Source: Dyadobacter psychrotolerans (lineage in GTDB: Bacteria; Bacteroidota; Bacteroidia; Cytophagales; Spirosomataceae). From it: DNA of 64,000 nucleotides. How positions within the stretch are numbered: the stretch's first letter is position 1; each line of letters starts with the position of its first letter. Shown here one piece after another: positions 27,215 through 35,901 of the stretch. Below the pieces are notes generated by a model. That model was not told the DNA's origin. It saw only the letters and a list, made by a program, of their open reading frames with translations, and ran no database searches. The position numbers and the translations under genes are program-made. Location of the stretch: positions 124,001-188,000 of the forward strand of contig NZ_SMFL01000009.1 in NCBI RefSeq assembly GCF_004349265.1, written 5' to 3'.

Positions 27215-28135
27215 TTATAAAACCTCAACCTCAAACACAATTGGCTGATATGGTCTTATAGAAAAATTAGTCTGTGCAGAATTTACGACGCCATTTTTAG
27301 CATAAGCAATAGCAGAAGGTAGTATTAAAGTTGCCTTCTCTCCTGTTTTTAACCTACGAATACCGCGGTCAAAACCAGTAATGAGATTATTTCTACCTGT
27401 GCCGGTGGTAAACTCCAAGGGGTTAGTACCAGGATCAAAAACAGTTCCGTCAAGCAACTTACCTACATACTTGATTTTAACGGCCTTGTTTGATCCGAGG
27501 GTATCTCCTGTTGTAACTGGGGTTGTTTTAACGATTACTAAGTTATCGCTTGTTCTTTCAGATACCGTTAGTTTTTTTGCCGCTATATACTCATTAATTT
27601 GCTCGATTTCTGTTCGCTTGCCTACAAACTCCATGTCTATTCTAACCGGTGAATATGTTGGGATAGTTGCGTTTGTTGAATAGCCCGTCAGTACATTAGT
27701 ATAGTTACCAAATCCTAAATAAAAGGGAACCAGAAGTTTAATCTTCTCACCTGTACGCATGGTATTTAGTGCCAGCTCCATCCCTGGCAAAACAAAGCGA
27801 AATCCTGTATAAAAGGGAAATTTACTAGACTTGACAGTATCTCTTTCTGATGTCCAAATTCTAGTACCGTCTAAAAGATACATGTTATACCTAACAGTCA
27901 CTTCTTCTCCTACCGCAGCCTTAGTTCCTATTGGATTTGAGGTAACAGTTGAGTAATAAAACCCCTGAGAATCTCTGGTTACACTTAGTGAGCTGTCAGC
28001 AATGTATTTTTCAATAGCCTGTTCATTTTCTACAATCTTCTGCTCTTCCTCACTGTTATCCATCCCCTTATTACACGACACCAACCCCACTACAACAGCA
28101 GACAGAACGCTCATTTTCAAATACCTACTAATCAT
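27215..28135 (-). CDS. FKBP-type peptidyl-prolyl isomerase lipoprotein with two domains
   Basis: A 306-residue lipoprotein; start ATG 28135 (MISRYLKMSVLSAVVVGLVSC) gives a lipobox cysteine at 21. The first FKBP-like domain (about 70-190: GEEVTVRYNMYLLDGTRIW, VLPGMELALNTMRTGEKIKL) lacks some conserved catalytic aromatic residues. The second (about 220-306: KAVKIKYVGKLLDGTVFD, NLITGFDRGIRRLKTGEKA, IAYAKNGV) is closer to active FKBPs. It likely assists folding of exported proteins in the periplasm. The layout resembles gliding-associated isomerases of Bacteroidota, but it is not clearly GldI. Confidence 0.88.
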   Translation of the reverse strand: MISRYLKMSVLSAVVVGLVSCNKGMDNSEEEQKIVENEQAIEKYIADSSLSVTRDSQGFYYSTVTSNPIGTKAAVGEEVTVRYNMYLLDGTRIWTSERDTVKSSKFPFYTGFRFVLPGMELALNTMRTGEKIKLLVPFYLGFGNYTNVLTGYSTNATIPTYSPVRIDMEFVGKRTEIEQINEYIAAKKLTVSERTSDNLVIVKTTPVTTGDTLGSNKAVKIKYVGKLLDGTVFDPGTNPLEFTTGTGRNNLITGFDRGIRRLKTGEKATLILPSAIAYAKNGVVNSAQTNFSIRPYQPIVFEVEVL

Positions 28136-28233
28136 CTTTTTTACTTTTATTTTTGATTTATACAAATTTGTAAAAACTCCACAGCATGGTAGACTCTATA
28201 AAATTGGAAATGGTTGCAAACTTTATGAAAAAA

Positions 28234-28881
28234 TTAAGCAACCACTCTCTTTTCATAATACGCACAAAAGAATTTTAAATTGCAGATGTCGCATTTAGGC
28301 GTGCGTGCCACACATACATAACGCCCATGTAATATAAGCCAGTGATGCGCCTTTGGTACAAGCGCGGAAGGAATATGTTTCATCAGCATTTTTTCCACGG
28401 CAAAAGGTGTTGTCGCTGTAGACGGCACAAGCCCTATACGGTGCGACACTCTGAAAACGTGTGTATCAACAGCCATAGCCGGTTGATTAAATATTACGGA
28501 AGCAATCACATTTGCCGTCTTCCTTCCCACACCCGGCAGTTTCTGAAGCTCATCAATTGATGCGGGAATCTCCGAGTCAAACTGATCAACGAGCATCCTG
28601 GCCATACCTACCAAATGTTTGCTTTTATTATTGGGATAAGATATGGAGCGAATGTAGGAAAACACTTCCTCTGCATTTGATAAAGCCAACGATTCCGGAT
28701 CCGGGAAACGCTCAAAAAGCGGAGGCGTAACAATATTAACTCTCTTATCCGTGCATTGCGCTGATAGAATAACTGAAACCAGCAACTCGTAAGGATTGCC
28801 ATAATGAAGTTCGGTTTCAGGTTCCGGAAAGTTTGTGGTAAAATAATCCAGAAGTAATCTGAAACGCTCTTTTCTCTGCAT
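28234..28881 (-). CDS. nth: Endonuclease III
   Basis: A 215-residue base-excision repair enzyme, a bifunctional DNA glycosylase/AP lyase acting on oxidised pyrimidines. The helix-hairpin-helix LQKLPGVGRKTANVIAS contains the catalytic lysine, VDTHVFRVSHRIG holds the catalytic aspartate, and the C-terminal iron-sulfur loop has the exact C-x6-C-x2-C-x5-C spacing (CVARTPKCDICNLKFFC). Full normal length. Upstream of the FKBP gene on the same strand with about 98 bases between. Confidence 0.95.
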   Translation of the reverse strand: MQRKERFRLLLDYFTTNFPEPETELHYGNPYELLVSVILSAQCTDKRVNIVTPPLFERFPDPESLALSNAEEVFSYIRSISYPNNKSKHLVGMARMLVDQFDSEIPASIDELQKLPGVGRKTANVIASVIFNQPAMAVDTHVFRVSHRIGLVPSTATTPFAVEKMLMKHIPSALVPKAHHWLILHGRYVCVARTPKCDICNLKFFCAYYEKRVVA

Positions 28882-28957
28882 AAATAATCAAAATGTCAAG
28901 ATATGACAATATAAAACCAGGGCGGCTGATTTATCCGTCCTGAGCTAACAAAATAAG

Positions 28958-29031
28958 CCAGCTAATATTACACTAGCTGGTAAGAAAAAGACCGGCGGCT
29001 TCTTTAACAAGAAAGAGCAGTCGGTCTTTTT
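28958..29031 (-). terminator. Paired hairpins ending the sigma-factor unit
   Basis: Reading the minus strand, stem AAAAAGACCG/CGGTCTTTTT (28985-28994 with 29022-29031) straddles the stop of the small downstream gene at 29004, then a second stem CCAGCTA/TAGCTGG (28958-28980) follows. The first has a T-run and is the likely terminator. Confidence 0.7.
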
Positions 29032-29252
29032 GGTGAAAATTGTTGTGAATATCTGAGAACCTGACCTATCGTCCGATCTGTTGGATTCCGGACAATTTTG
29101 TTCATCTGGCTTTTAATTTCCAGAGAATCAATGTAAAAGTTCATCAAATCGTCATCGAGCGCTAAGGCTTCAACAATCTGGTCGTTTTCATTTTCTGTTG
29201 TCTCCGAATATAAATACCGGACAACGTCATCGTAGGTAAAAGTTTTTGTCAT
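29004..29252 (-). CDS. Hypothetical small protein downstream of the ECF sigma factor
   Basis: An 82-residue soluble protein from ATG 29252 (MTKTFTYDDVVRYLYSE); an ATG four codons upstream is also possible. It is acidic and helical in the first half and basic at the end (RYSQQFSPKRPTALSC). No domain is recognised, and there is no zinc anti-sigma motif or membrane segment. It overlaps the sigma-factor gene by 26 bases, so it is coupled to it. A role as sigma-factor partner is inference from position. The terminator stem begins inside its last codons. Confidence 0.65.
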   Translation of the reverse strand: MTKTFTYDDVVRYLYSETTENENDQIVEALALDDDLMNFYIDSLEIKSQMNKIVRNPTDRTIGQVLRYSQQFSPKRPTALSC

Positions 29253-29826
29253 ACTGTGGGGCACGTTGGTTGAACTGCTTACGCAAATTTATCAACGCGT
29301 AACGCATCCTACCCAATGCCGTATTTATACTCACACCCGTCGCATCAGCAATTTCCTGAAAACTCATGTCCTCATAATGACGCATGATCAGTACCTGCTT
29401 TTGTACATCCGGCAACCTCTGGATCATCTCCCTAAGCTGCTCATGTGTTTCCTGCCGAATCTGGACTGACTCTACGGAATCTTCCGAAAAGTCCAGCGTA
29501 TTGAATACACTGCTTCCATCTTCGAACACTACATTGGGGTAGCGTTTATCGCGTCTGAAATAATCAATGGCGAGGTTGTGTGCGATTCGTATGATCCAGG
29601 GCAAAAATTTGCCCTCATCGTTATATCTACCTCCTTTTATCGTGTCAACGGCCTTAATAAATGTGTCCTGTAATAAATCCTCGGCAACATATTGGTCCTT
29701 GACAATCAGATAAATAGTGGTGTATATTCTGGACTTATGGCGCTGAACAAGCTTTTCGAAGGCTTTTTCATTACCACGGATATACAATGTTACCAACTCA
29801 CTGTCGCTAACTTGGACTTTCTCCAT
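29227..29826 (-). CDS. RNA polymerase ECF-type sigma factor
   Basis: A 199-residue sigma-70 family factor with only regions 2 and 4. Region 2 (about 25-95) shows YVAEDLLQDTFIKAVDTI and WIIRIAHNLAIDYFRRDKR; region 4 (about 130-185) shows LPDVQKQVLIMRHYEDMSFQ and EIADATGVSINTALGRMRYA. Factors like this in Bacteroidota are often general RpoE-like regulators. No standard transmembrane anti-sigma factor follows; the only coupled gene is the small protein at 29004-29252. The upstream region holds two near-palindromes that may be regulatory. Confidence 0.93.
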   Translation of the reverse strand: MEKVQVSDSELVTLYIRGNEKAFEKLVQRHKSRIYTTIYLIVKDQYVAEDLLQDTFIKAVDTIKGGRYNDEGKFLPWIIRIAHNLAIDYFRRDKRYPNVVFEDGSSVFNTLDFSEDSVESVQIRQETHEQLREMIQRLPDVQKQVLIMRHYEDMSFQEIADATGVSINTALGRMRYALINLRKQFNQRAPQYDKNFYLR

Positions 29827-30207
29827 TTTTACTATTCGATTTAGTTAACGTAGAGCGGTTCGTCGATATTGTTTCTCCTTTCTTTTAAAATGATAAAATG
29901 AAGTGCTGATGCGGGTCTTTTCAATATTGTTAATCAAAGAAATAGATTTGCCAAATGATTTGCAAATGTTTATGTTTCTTTTTTTACTAAATTTTTTTCA
30001 ATTAACAGATGTTAACAACCTGAGGGTAACTTTATAACTATTTCCGCCACAAACTGCTTCCGTGTTCATATTATACCAAATAATTGAACTTATCAAATAA
30101 CATACGACAAGGGCCGGCCATTCAGATCAAATTTGAAATTAAATTTTAATAAAAATCATTTTTTTACAATAATTGAACTTTTTCCAAATATTGAATTTTT
30201 CCCAGAA
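29827..30207. other. 381-base divergent intergenic region with AT-rich near-palindromes
   Basis: No gene is supported between the sigma-factor start and the nucleotidase start. It is AT-rich and contains ATTTGCCAAAT (29945-29955) and the perfect palindrome ATTTGCAAAT (29958-29967), 13 bases apart, which could be a paired operator for the sigma factor. An in-frame TTG at 30133 would lengthen the nucleotidase but is not favoured. Confidence 0.4.
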
Positions 30208-30903
30208 ATGAAATATAAGCATCTTTTTTTTGATCTCGATCATACACTATGGGATTTTGAACGAAACTCGTCAGAATCACTGGAAGATATTTTTCACAAC
30301 ATGCTGCTCAAAGAATGCGGCGTGACGTCATTAGAGCATTTTATAGAATCGTTTTTACGTATCAATACACGCCTTTGGGATGATTTTGACAAAGGAATAT
30401 TGCACCATAGCTATATACGTCAAAACCGGTTTCTGATGGTTTTTGAAGAATTAGGTATTGCTCTTCCGGACAATCATCTGGAAATCGGTGACCTTTACCT
30501 GAATACATTACCTGATAAAAAACATTTGCTTGAAGGTGCGCTGGATACTTTAAACTATGCTAAATCTGCGGGTTATCAGATGCATATCGTCACCAACGGA
30601 TTCACCGAAATACAGGCACGAAAGATCGCCAGTTCCGGAATAAGCCATTTTTTTGAAAATGTGATCACTTTTGAAAATGCCAACGCAAAAAAACCTGACC
30701 CTGGAATTTTCGCTTACGCTTTGGAGTCTGCAAAAGCTAACAAAGAAGAATGTATCATGATTGGTGATAACTGGGTGGCTGATGTGCTTGGTGCAAAGCA
30801 GTTTGGGTTGGACACCGTTTACTACAATCCCGCCGGATTAAAATTCGACCAGGAGCCAACTTATGATATCCGCAGACTGGAAGAACTGAAATCTATTTTA
30901 TAA
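30208..30903 (+). CDS. yjjG: YjjG-type HAD hydrolase, noncanonical pyrimidine nucleotidase
   Basis: A 231-residue cytoplasmic HAD phosphatase. Motif I is FFDLDHTLWDFERNS (nucleophile D9, acid D11), motif II is IVTNGF, the lysine of motif III is in ANAKKPDPGIF, and motif IV is MIGDNWVADVLGAKQFGLDT. LWDFERNS after motif I is characteristic of YjjG, which dephosphorylates noncanonical pyrimidine nucleotides and so cleans the pool. Start ATG 30208 puts motif I at the usual position; the longer TTG-started frame adds an unlikely tail. Ends two bases before the convergent dioxygenase gene. Confidence 0.88.
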   Translation: MKYKHLFFDLDHTLWDFERNSSESLEDIFHNMLLKECGVTSLEHFIESFLRINTRLWDDFDKGILHHSYIRQNRFLMVFEELGIALPDNHLEIGDLYLNTLPDKKHLLEGALDTLNYAKSAGYQMHIVTNGFTEIQARKIASSGISHFFENVITFENANAKKPDPGIFAYALESAKANKEECIMIGDNWVADVLGAKQFGLDTVYYNPAGLKFDQEPTYDIRRLEELKSIL

Positions 30904-30904
30904 A

Positions 30905-31729
30905 TTAATAACTAAAAAGCAGTGGGTTAAGATAGCTGTCAGGATGAGAGCCAATCTCTTTTGATGCCAGCCACGTTTCCCAGTCTGCCTGTTGATACGA
31001 ATTCTGAGGGTGGGTGATAAGCTGATCCTGGTCCATATAGATCATTGTCATTACTTTTCTGGCGCTGCCTGATAAATTGGCACCAGCCCGATGGAACAAC
31101 CACCCCGAATGAAAACTGACTTCTCCCAAATCAAAAGGCGTTTCGTTGAGATTAAACTGTGTAAGCTGGGAAGCCATAATGGCCTCACTTTCATCACTGA
31201 TCTCAAGATTGCGTCCTATTTCCACGTTATGACTTTTTTCCGCAAAAGCCAGCGGCCCCATTTCCATCAAAGTTTTTTGTAAAGGTATCCAGACAGTCAC
31301 CGTTTTAGGAGAGGAAAGGGGCCAGTAAAATTGATCAGCATGCCAGGGTGTGATACCTCCGGAAGATTCTTTATAAAGCGCCTGATCATGGTATAACCTG
31401 ACACCTTTTACTTCCATCAGATCAGCAGCGATTTTAGCCAGTCGTTTTGAGAATACAAAATCTTTCACCTCCTCATTTTCCCGCCAGAGATTCATAACCT
31501 GAAGGAAAGCGCGTTCGTAGGTCGTTCTTTCTTCCATGGGCTTGGTTAACTGATTAAGTTTAAAAACCCATTCAGTAATAATATCTCCATAGTAAGCAAG
31601 AAGTGAGTCACTTAACACATTTTTGAGTTTCACATATCCGTATTCTCTAAAAAAAGCAACCGATTCTGCCGGAAGCTCATACGGCTCTTCAAGTTGTTGT
31701 TCAAATGATCGTATTTCAGTAGTTTCCAT
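30905..31729 (-). CDS. Phytanoyl-CoA dioxygenase (PhyH) family protein
   Basis: A 274-residue Fe(II)/2-oxoglutarate-dependent oxygenase. The iron facial triad is visible as HAD in GGITPWHADQFYWPL (H and D) and the distal histidine in SGWLFHRAGANLSG, with the 2-oxoglutarate-binding arginine in GSARKVMTMIYM. VTVWIPLQKTLMEMGPL is a normal family strand. The substrate is unknown; bacterial members hydroxylate many small metabolites. Monocistronic in appearance, between the nucleotidase and a protease-like gene. Confidence 0.88.
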   Translation of the reverse strand: METTEIRSFEQQLEEPYELPAESVAFFREYGYVKLKNVLSDSLLAYYGDIITEWVFKLNQLTKPMEERTTYERAFLQVMNLWRENEEVKDFVFSKRLAKIAADLMEVKGVRLYHDQALYKESSGGITPWHADQFYWPLSSPKTVTVWIPLQKTLMEMGPLAFAEKSHNVEIGRNLEISDESEAIMASQLTQFNLNETPFDLGEVSFHSGWLFHRAGANLSGSARKVMTMIYMDQDQLITHPQNSYQQADWETWLASKEIGSHPDSYLNPLLFSY

Positions 31730-31770
31730 TTAGCAGACATTTCTATTAAAAAGAAAATCAGCTGTAAAAA

Positions 31771-32688
31771 CTACCCAAGATCGTCGGATTCATAAAATGA
31801 TACCTTTTTCTCGCGAAGAAACTGTTTGATCACATCCACATGAACACACTGACCAACATTTAGAAAAGGATAATTTGAAACTCTTTTACGATGCCCGTCG
31901 GTAATTACTTCTCTATTAACCTGATCAAACCCAAGATGTAAATGCCTGGTAGAGCTTTGCATCCCATAAATAATTCCACCAGGATCAAACAACGGACCTC
32001 CGCTTTGTCCGCGCAAACCGGGCGTACTCATTTCAATACCCGTAATTTCATTATTCTCTCCGATGTGCCTGGTAACAATTCCGTCTATGGGAAAGCTGGG
32101 CGTATTGATCCGGCCTGTTTTTAACCATTCAATATCGTTGATATCCTTATTATACCGATAATTGGTAAACTCGGGAAAAGGATAACCCAGCCGGCACAGA
32201 TACCTACCCTGTTTCACCATTCTGGAATCTTTCAGAAACCGGGCAGCTCCCTGATATTGCAGGGAAGAAAAATCCTTAAACTGGATGATGGCCAGATCCT
32301 GAGTCGGATGCAGGTGAACTGAGAGACTTTTATAAGCTGAAACACAATTGATAAAATTAAACAGTATTCTGACCGGAGTTTCTGCGTTGATCTTATACTT
32401 GCTTTCCAGTAACTGTCGCTGTGTGTTGAAACTAGGATCGCGTTCAAACCTTCGCAACTCGCCTGAAAACTTCATGTAGTTTTCGTAAACAGAATTGGCA
32501 TACAGAATCTGCCTTGCAACATGCCGGCATGTGACCGCAAAACCATCCTGATTAACAAAAAATAAGGTGGCAGTTCCCGGTACGATATCTGTCCCCGTAT
32601 AATAACGCAAAATAAAATGAACGGGACGCGTAAACCTGTCCACGTTTTCAATGGCTTCGACAAACATAATAAAGGGTTGGAAGGGCAA
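31771..32688 (-). CDS. Trypsin-like serine protease domain protein
   Basis: A 305-residue protein with the chymotrypsin-fold triad in order: H56 in FAVTCRHVARQ, Asp in PTQDLAIIQFKD near 130, and Ser in GLRGQSGGPLFDPGG near 225. TATLFFVNQDGFAVTC replaces the usual TAAHC. There is no signal peptide or PDZ domain, so it may act in the cytoplasm, unusual for this fold in bacteria. The start may be ATG 32688 or 32667. It lies three bases after the DUF2911 gene on the same strand. Target unknown. Confidence 0.8.
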   Translation of the reverse strand: MPFQPFIMFVEAIENVDRFTRPVHFILRYYTGTDIVPGTATLFFVNQDGFAVTCRHVARQILYANSVYENYMKFSGELRRFERDPSFNTQRQLLESKYKINAETPVRILFNFINCVSAYKSLSVHLHPTQDLAIIQFKDFSSLQYQGAARFLKDSRMVKQGRYLCRLGYPFPEFTNYRYNKDINDIEWLKTGRINTPSFPIDGIVTRHIGENNEITGIEMSTPGLRGQSGGPLFDPGGIIYGMQSSTRHLHLGFDQVNREVITDGHRKRVSNYPFLNVGQCVHVDVIKQFLREKKVSFYESDDLG

Positions 32689-32691
32689 AAA

Positions 32692-33234
32692 TTATTGGGG
32701 TTTGATAGAAACGACCGCTTCTGTCTGATCCCAACTTAAAATCATATTTACTCCAACTGGCTGTTCTTCGAAGTAAATGGTAAATAACTGTTGTATTCCC
32801 GACCGGATCCGGATTGGGACTTCACACTGGAAAACATCTTTTCCGTCGTTATATTCTGTCCCCCACTGACCGGTTTCTGAATTCAAAATCACTTTCCAGG
32901 TACCCGGCCCCGGCACTGTCCACAACGAATACTGGCCAGCTTTTACCGGTTTTCCTGCGAAGATTACATTTTGTGGTAAATCAATGATTGTCGCTTCATT
33001 GGCACCTGTCCTCCATACTTTTTCATAAGGAACCAGGGCATTGTCCTGCTGTCTGCCAAAAATATACCTCCCTTTTTTTGCAGGCCTGCCATAACTCACC
33101 TCAATTTCCAGCCCCCTCTGGTCATAAACAACAGAGGCTTCAGGACTGAACGACTTGGTATAACGCTTATAGACTAAAAAACTGACTACCAGGAATAATA
33201 CAAAAGAAACAATGAGGAGGAGAGGTTTTTTCAT
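32692..33234 (-). CDS. DUF2911 domain-containing membrane-anchored protein
   Basis: A 180-residue protein with an N-terminal hydrophobic anchor (LLLIVSFVLFLVVSFLVY) and a DUF2911 domain: VSYGRPAKKGRYIFG, VPYEKVWRTGANEATIID, KPVKAGQYSLWTVPGPGTW. The family is common in Bacteroidota and has no assigned reaction. Probably held in the inner membrane with the domain outside. It is three bases from the barrel gene upstream and three bases from the protease gene downstream, so these form one unit. Confidence 0.9.
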   Translation of the reverse strand: MKKPLLLIVSFVLFLVVSFLVYKRYTKSFSPEASVVYDQRGLEIEVSYGRPAKKGRYIFGRQQDNALVPYEKVWRTGANEATIIDLPQNVIFAGKPVKAGQYSLWTVPGPGTWKVILNSETGQWGTEYNDGKDVFQCEVPIRIRSGIQQLFTIYFEEQPVGVNMILSWDQTEAVVSIKPQ

Positions 33235-33237
33235 AAA

Positions 33238-33921
33238 TCATTTGGGGCAGAATATCCTGAAAAAGGTGTACGTTACAGACAATCGGACATAGTAATACGA
33301 ATCCTTGCGAGACGGATCTCCCTGCTGAAGTTTATCGGTTGAAACCGGATCTCCACCTAAATTATCCAGATAATCCGTAAACGTTTTCCGTGTACCATAT
33401 TCCAGCCCAATATTCCAGGGACGACGAATCTGATATTTTATACCTACACCATAGGGAAGTATCAATGAACTCGTTTTGTAATCACTGGTTTTAATATCCG
33501 GTTTAAAACTGCTCAAACCGACACCACCAAATAGATATGGAGTCCAGTTCACTGCAAAACGCCTGTCTTCGTAATCCAGAAAGTTGTATTCTGCAACCGC
33601 GCTGCCTTCAATAATTCTTGTTCGGAACGACATATTTCTAGCCTGCTGAAACGGATCTTTACTGGCAGCGTCATCAGCTCCGATTAAACCGCCGGCGAGC
33701 TCCGCCCGTAATGACAACGCCTGACTGGGATTATATCTGAAAAACAAACTTCCACCCGGCTTGAAAAATCGAAACCGAAAATTGGGAGCAATATCACCTT
33801 TATAATTGAATCCGCCCAAACCAGCTCCTATTTCGACTTTTTGAGCAGAAGCCGTGTGAGCAATTGATAGAATAAAAACACAAATACTTGCCAAAAGAAC
33901 CTTGGGCAAGTATTTATTCAT
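33238..33921 (-). CDS. DUF6089-like outer-membrane beta-barrel protein
   Basis: A 227-residue exported barrel protein. ATG 33921 (MNKYLPKVLLASICVFILSI) gives a Sec signal ending near HTASAQ. The mature part has alternating aromatic strands (VEIGAGLGGFNYKGDIAP, YLFGGVGLSSF, NIGLEYGTRKTFTDYLDN) and ends in RIFCPK. The pattern FNYxGDI plus EYGxRxTFTDYLD is shared with the neighbouring gene at 33958-34977 and with DUF6089 proteins. The pair looks like a tandem duplication. Function unknown. Confidence 0.85.
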   Translation of the reverse strand: MNKYLPKVLLASICVFILSIAHTASAQKVEIGAGLGGFNYKGDIAPNFRFRFFKPGGSLFFRYNPSQALSLRAELAGGLIGADDAASKDPFQQARNMSFRTRIIEGSAVAEYNFLDYEDRRFAVNWTPYLFGGVGLSSFKPDIKTSDYKTSSLILPYGVGIKYQIRRPWNIGLEYGTRKTFTDYLDNLGGDPVSTDKLQQGDPSRKDSYYYVRLSVTYTFFRIFCPK

Positions 33922-33957
33922 TAAAATGTTATGACGGTAATTCAATTGGATACCTAG

Positions 33958-34977
33958 TTACTTCAGTGGAGGACATTTAATCTGAGCAGGCAAAATATAA
34001 TGAACGCTAATCGTCCCAACCATGTAAGCATCTTTCATCGTCGGACTATTTCCCCTCGGATTGCCTGCTGACGCAAAACCGGTAGTTGGAAGCGTTGCTA
34101 AAGGATCATTGGAATCAATCAAATAATTGACCTGAAGAAACTTCTTTATTGCCTCGCTTCTGTCAGCGCCTTTTCTCACGGCCACCGGGTTTGTTGACCT
34201 GTTTGCCATGGCAGCGGCCAGAGGATCATCCGCAAATAAAGCAGGATCCGCATAGTTTCCATGCGCGTCATCCAGATAATCCGTAAAAGTATACCGGAAA
34301 CCAAGCTCGGCAGAAACATCAAATTTCGAATTGATTTTGTAACGAACCCCTACCCCAAACGGAATTGCAAATTGAACAAGGGAATAGGGTTTTTCATAAC
34401 CTTCATTACCCTGACCTTCTGTTCCTAACGGTTGCAATTTAACCCAGTCTCCTTTTAGAGAATCCAGTGCTTTGGGGTTATGTGCAGTTAAAGCGATACC
34501 AGCAAAAAGGTAAACTCCGAGTTGTGGACGCCTGTCATAACTACGGTTATCAGGAGTTAATTTAAAAATTCCCTGTAAAGAGAATTCCTTCAAATCATTA
34601 CGAAAATGCAGATTTCGGGCATAATAAACATTACTTTCACGCTTTGAGCTTCGGTTCATGATGTAATCATCACCGGCAATTCTTGCATAAGTAAATCCTG
34701 CTCTTGCAGCCAACCGGGGAGTAAAATGGCGTGTATAATTACCGCCTGCACTCCAGCGCATCATTTTAAATGTTGAAGCAAGTGGTGTTCCGTAAGGAGC
34801 TAAGTCCCCATAATAATTTGCGGTACCCAGGCCAACGCCGACAGAAGAATAAGGCATAAAAATGCCGCGATTCTGCGCAAGTACCTCTCCGTCTGTAAAT
34901 AAAAATCCAATAGTCAAGATCAGCGACAGCGCTCCGGTTACTCCTTTCAATTCAAAATTTCTACGCATTGGGATCAT
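33958..34977 (-). CDS. DUF6089 family outer-membrane beta-barrel protein
   Basis: A 339-residue exported barrel. The signal lies at GALSLILTIGFLFTDGEVLA, followed by SVGVGLGTANYYGDLAP, RAGFTYARIAGDDYIM, VYLFAGIALTAHNP and ELGFRYTFTDYLDDAHGNY. This matches DUF6089 and is a longer paralogue of the downstream gene, with an extra acidic/Asp-rich loop near 245-290. Start may be ATG 34977 or 34968 (MRRNFEL). Twelve bases separate its stop from the next gene's longest open frame. Likely first gene of the barrel-DUF2911-protease run. Confidence 0.88.
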   Translation of the reverse strand: MIPMRRNFELKGVTGALSLILTIGFLFTDGEVLAQNRGIFMPYSSVGVGLGTANYYGDLAPYGTPLASTFKMMRWSAGGNYTRHFTPRLAARAGFTYARIAGDDYIMNRSSKRESNVYYARNLHFRNDLKEFSLQGIFKLTPDNRSYDRRPQLGVYLFAGIALTAHNPKALDSLKGDWVKLQPLGTEGQGNEGYEKPYSLVQFAIPFGVGVRYKINSKFDVSAELGFRYTFTDYLDDAHGNYADPALFADDPLAAAMANRSTNPVAVRKGADRSEAIKKFLQVNYLIDSNDPLATLPTTGFASAGNPRGNSPTMKDAYMVGTISVHYILPAQIKCPPLK

Positions 34978-35215
34978 TTTTTTTGCAAAAATAAAACAGT
35001 TGTCGGTTTTCCATAGATTAATCTCCTTTTCAACGTATTTCTTTATTATTTATTTGTGCTGGCTTTAAAATTTCTGTAACCGTCTTTACCACCCAGAGTC
35101 ATATACGCACTTCTTCGCACCATTGCTGCCTTTAGCTACAATTAAATCCTGCTTATTTTTCTTTAAAAGGCAAAAACTTCCTTATCATTGTATAGGTCAA
35201 AAAACCGTTTCCCTG

Positions 35216-35842
35216 ATGATTAGCAGCAAGAACCTTCAATTTTCATATTCAAGTCAAAAGCACTTTAACTTTCCGGATATTTTTTGCGCAGACAGTGAAA
35301 CCCTGCTCATTTTAGGACAGTCGGGTAAAGGTAAAACAACCTTGCTGCACTTACTTGCTCTCTTACTCAAACCGGAGTCCGGTGAAATTAACATTGCAGG
35401 AAATGAGGTTAGCAGCTTTACACCCTCCCAAATTACAAAGGTCAGGGCACAAAACATTGGTATAATTTATCAGCGTGCTCATTTTACCAGCTCACTTTCT
35501 GTAATGGACAATATTTTGCTGCCCAATTACTTTGCAGGTAAGCGACAGGACAAGACAAAAGCTATCTGCCTTGCTGAACAACTGGGATTTGCAGATCATC
35601 TTTCTAAAAAAGCAAATCAGCTAAGCCAGGGCGAGCAGCAAAGAGTTAGCATCGCAAGAGCATTAATGAACAACCCCAATGTCATACTTGCAGATGAGCC
35701 TACTTCAAGTCTGGATGATAATAATTGCCAAAAAGTAATTGAATTATTAAAATCACAATCCAAACTTATTGACGCCAGCCTGGTGGTTGTAACGCACGAT
35801 CAGCGATTAAAAGACGAATTTGCTAATCAGATCTTTTTATAA
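35216..35842 (+). CDS. ABC transporter ATP-binding protein (LolD/MacB type)
   Basis: A 208-residue cytoplasmic ATPase. Walker A is GQSGKGKTTLLHLLA, the Q-loop is IYQRAHF, the signature is LSQGEQQRVSIARAL, Walker B is VILADEPTSSLDD and the H-loop is VVVTHDQRL. It belongs to the small type-VII ABC family that partners FtsX-like permeases. ATG 35216 (MISSKNLQFSYSS) is preferred to the open frame starting at 35123, which adds 31 unlikely residues. It is followed 59 bases later by its permease. Confidence 0.92.
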   Translation: MISSKNLQFSYSSQKHFNFPDIFCADSETLLILGQSGKGKTTLLHLLALLLKPESGEINIAGNEVSSFTPSQITKVRAQNIGIIYQRAHFTSSLSVMDNILLPNYFAGKRQDKTKAICLAEQLGFADHLSKKANQLSQGEQQRVSIARALMNNPNVILADEPTSSLDDNNCQKVIELLKSQSKLIDASLVVVTHDQRLKDEFANQIFL

Positions 35843-35901
35843 CAGCTCTTGAATAACTGGCTTAACTCAAACCGCCGAACAGAAGAATCTTTAAATTTAA
35901 T

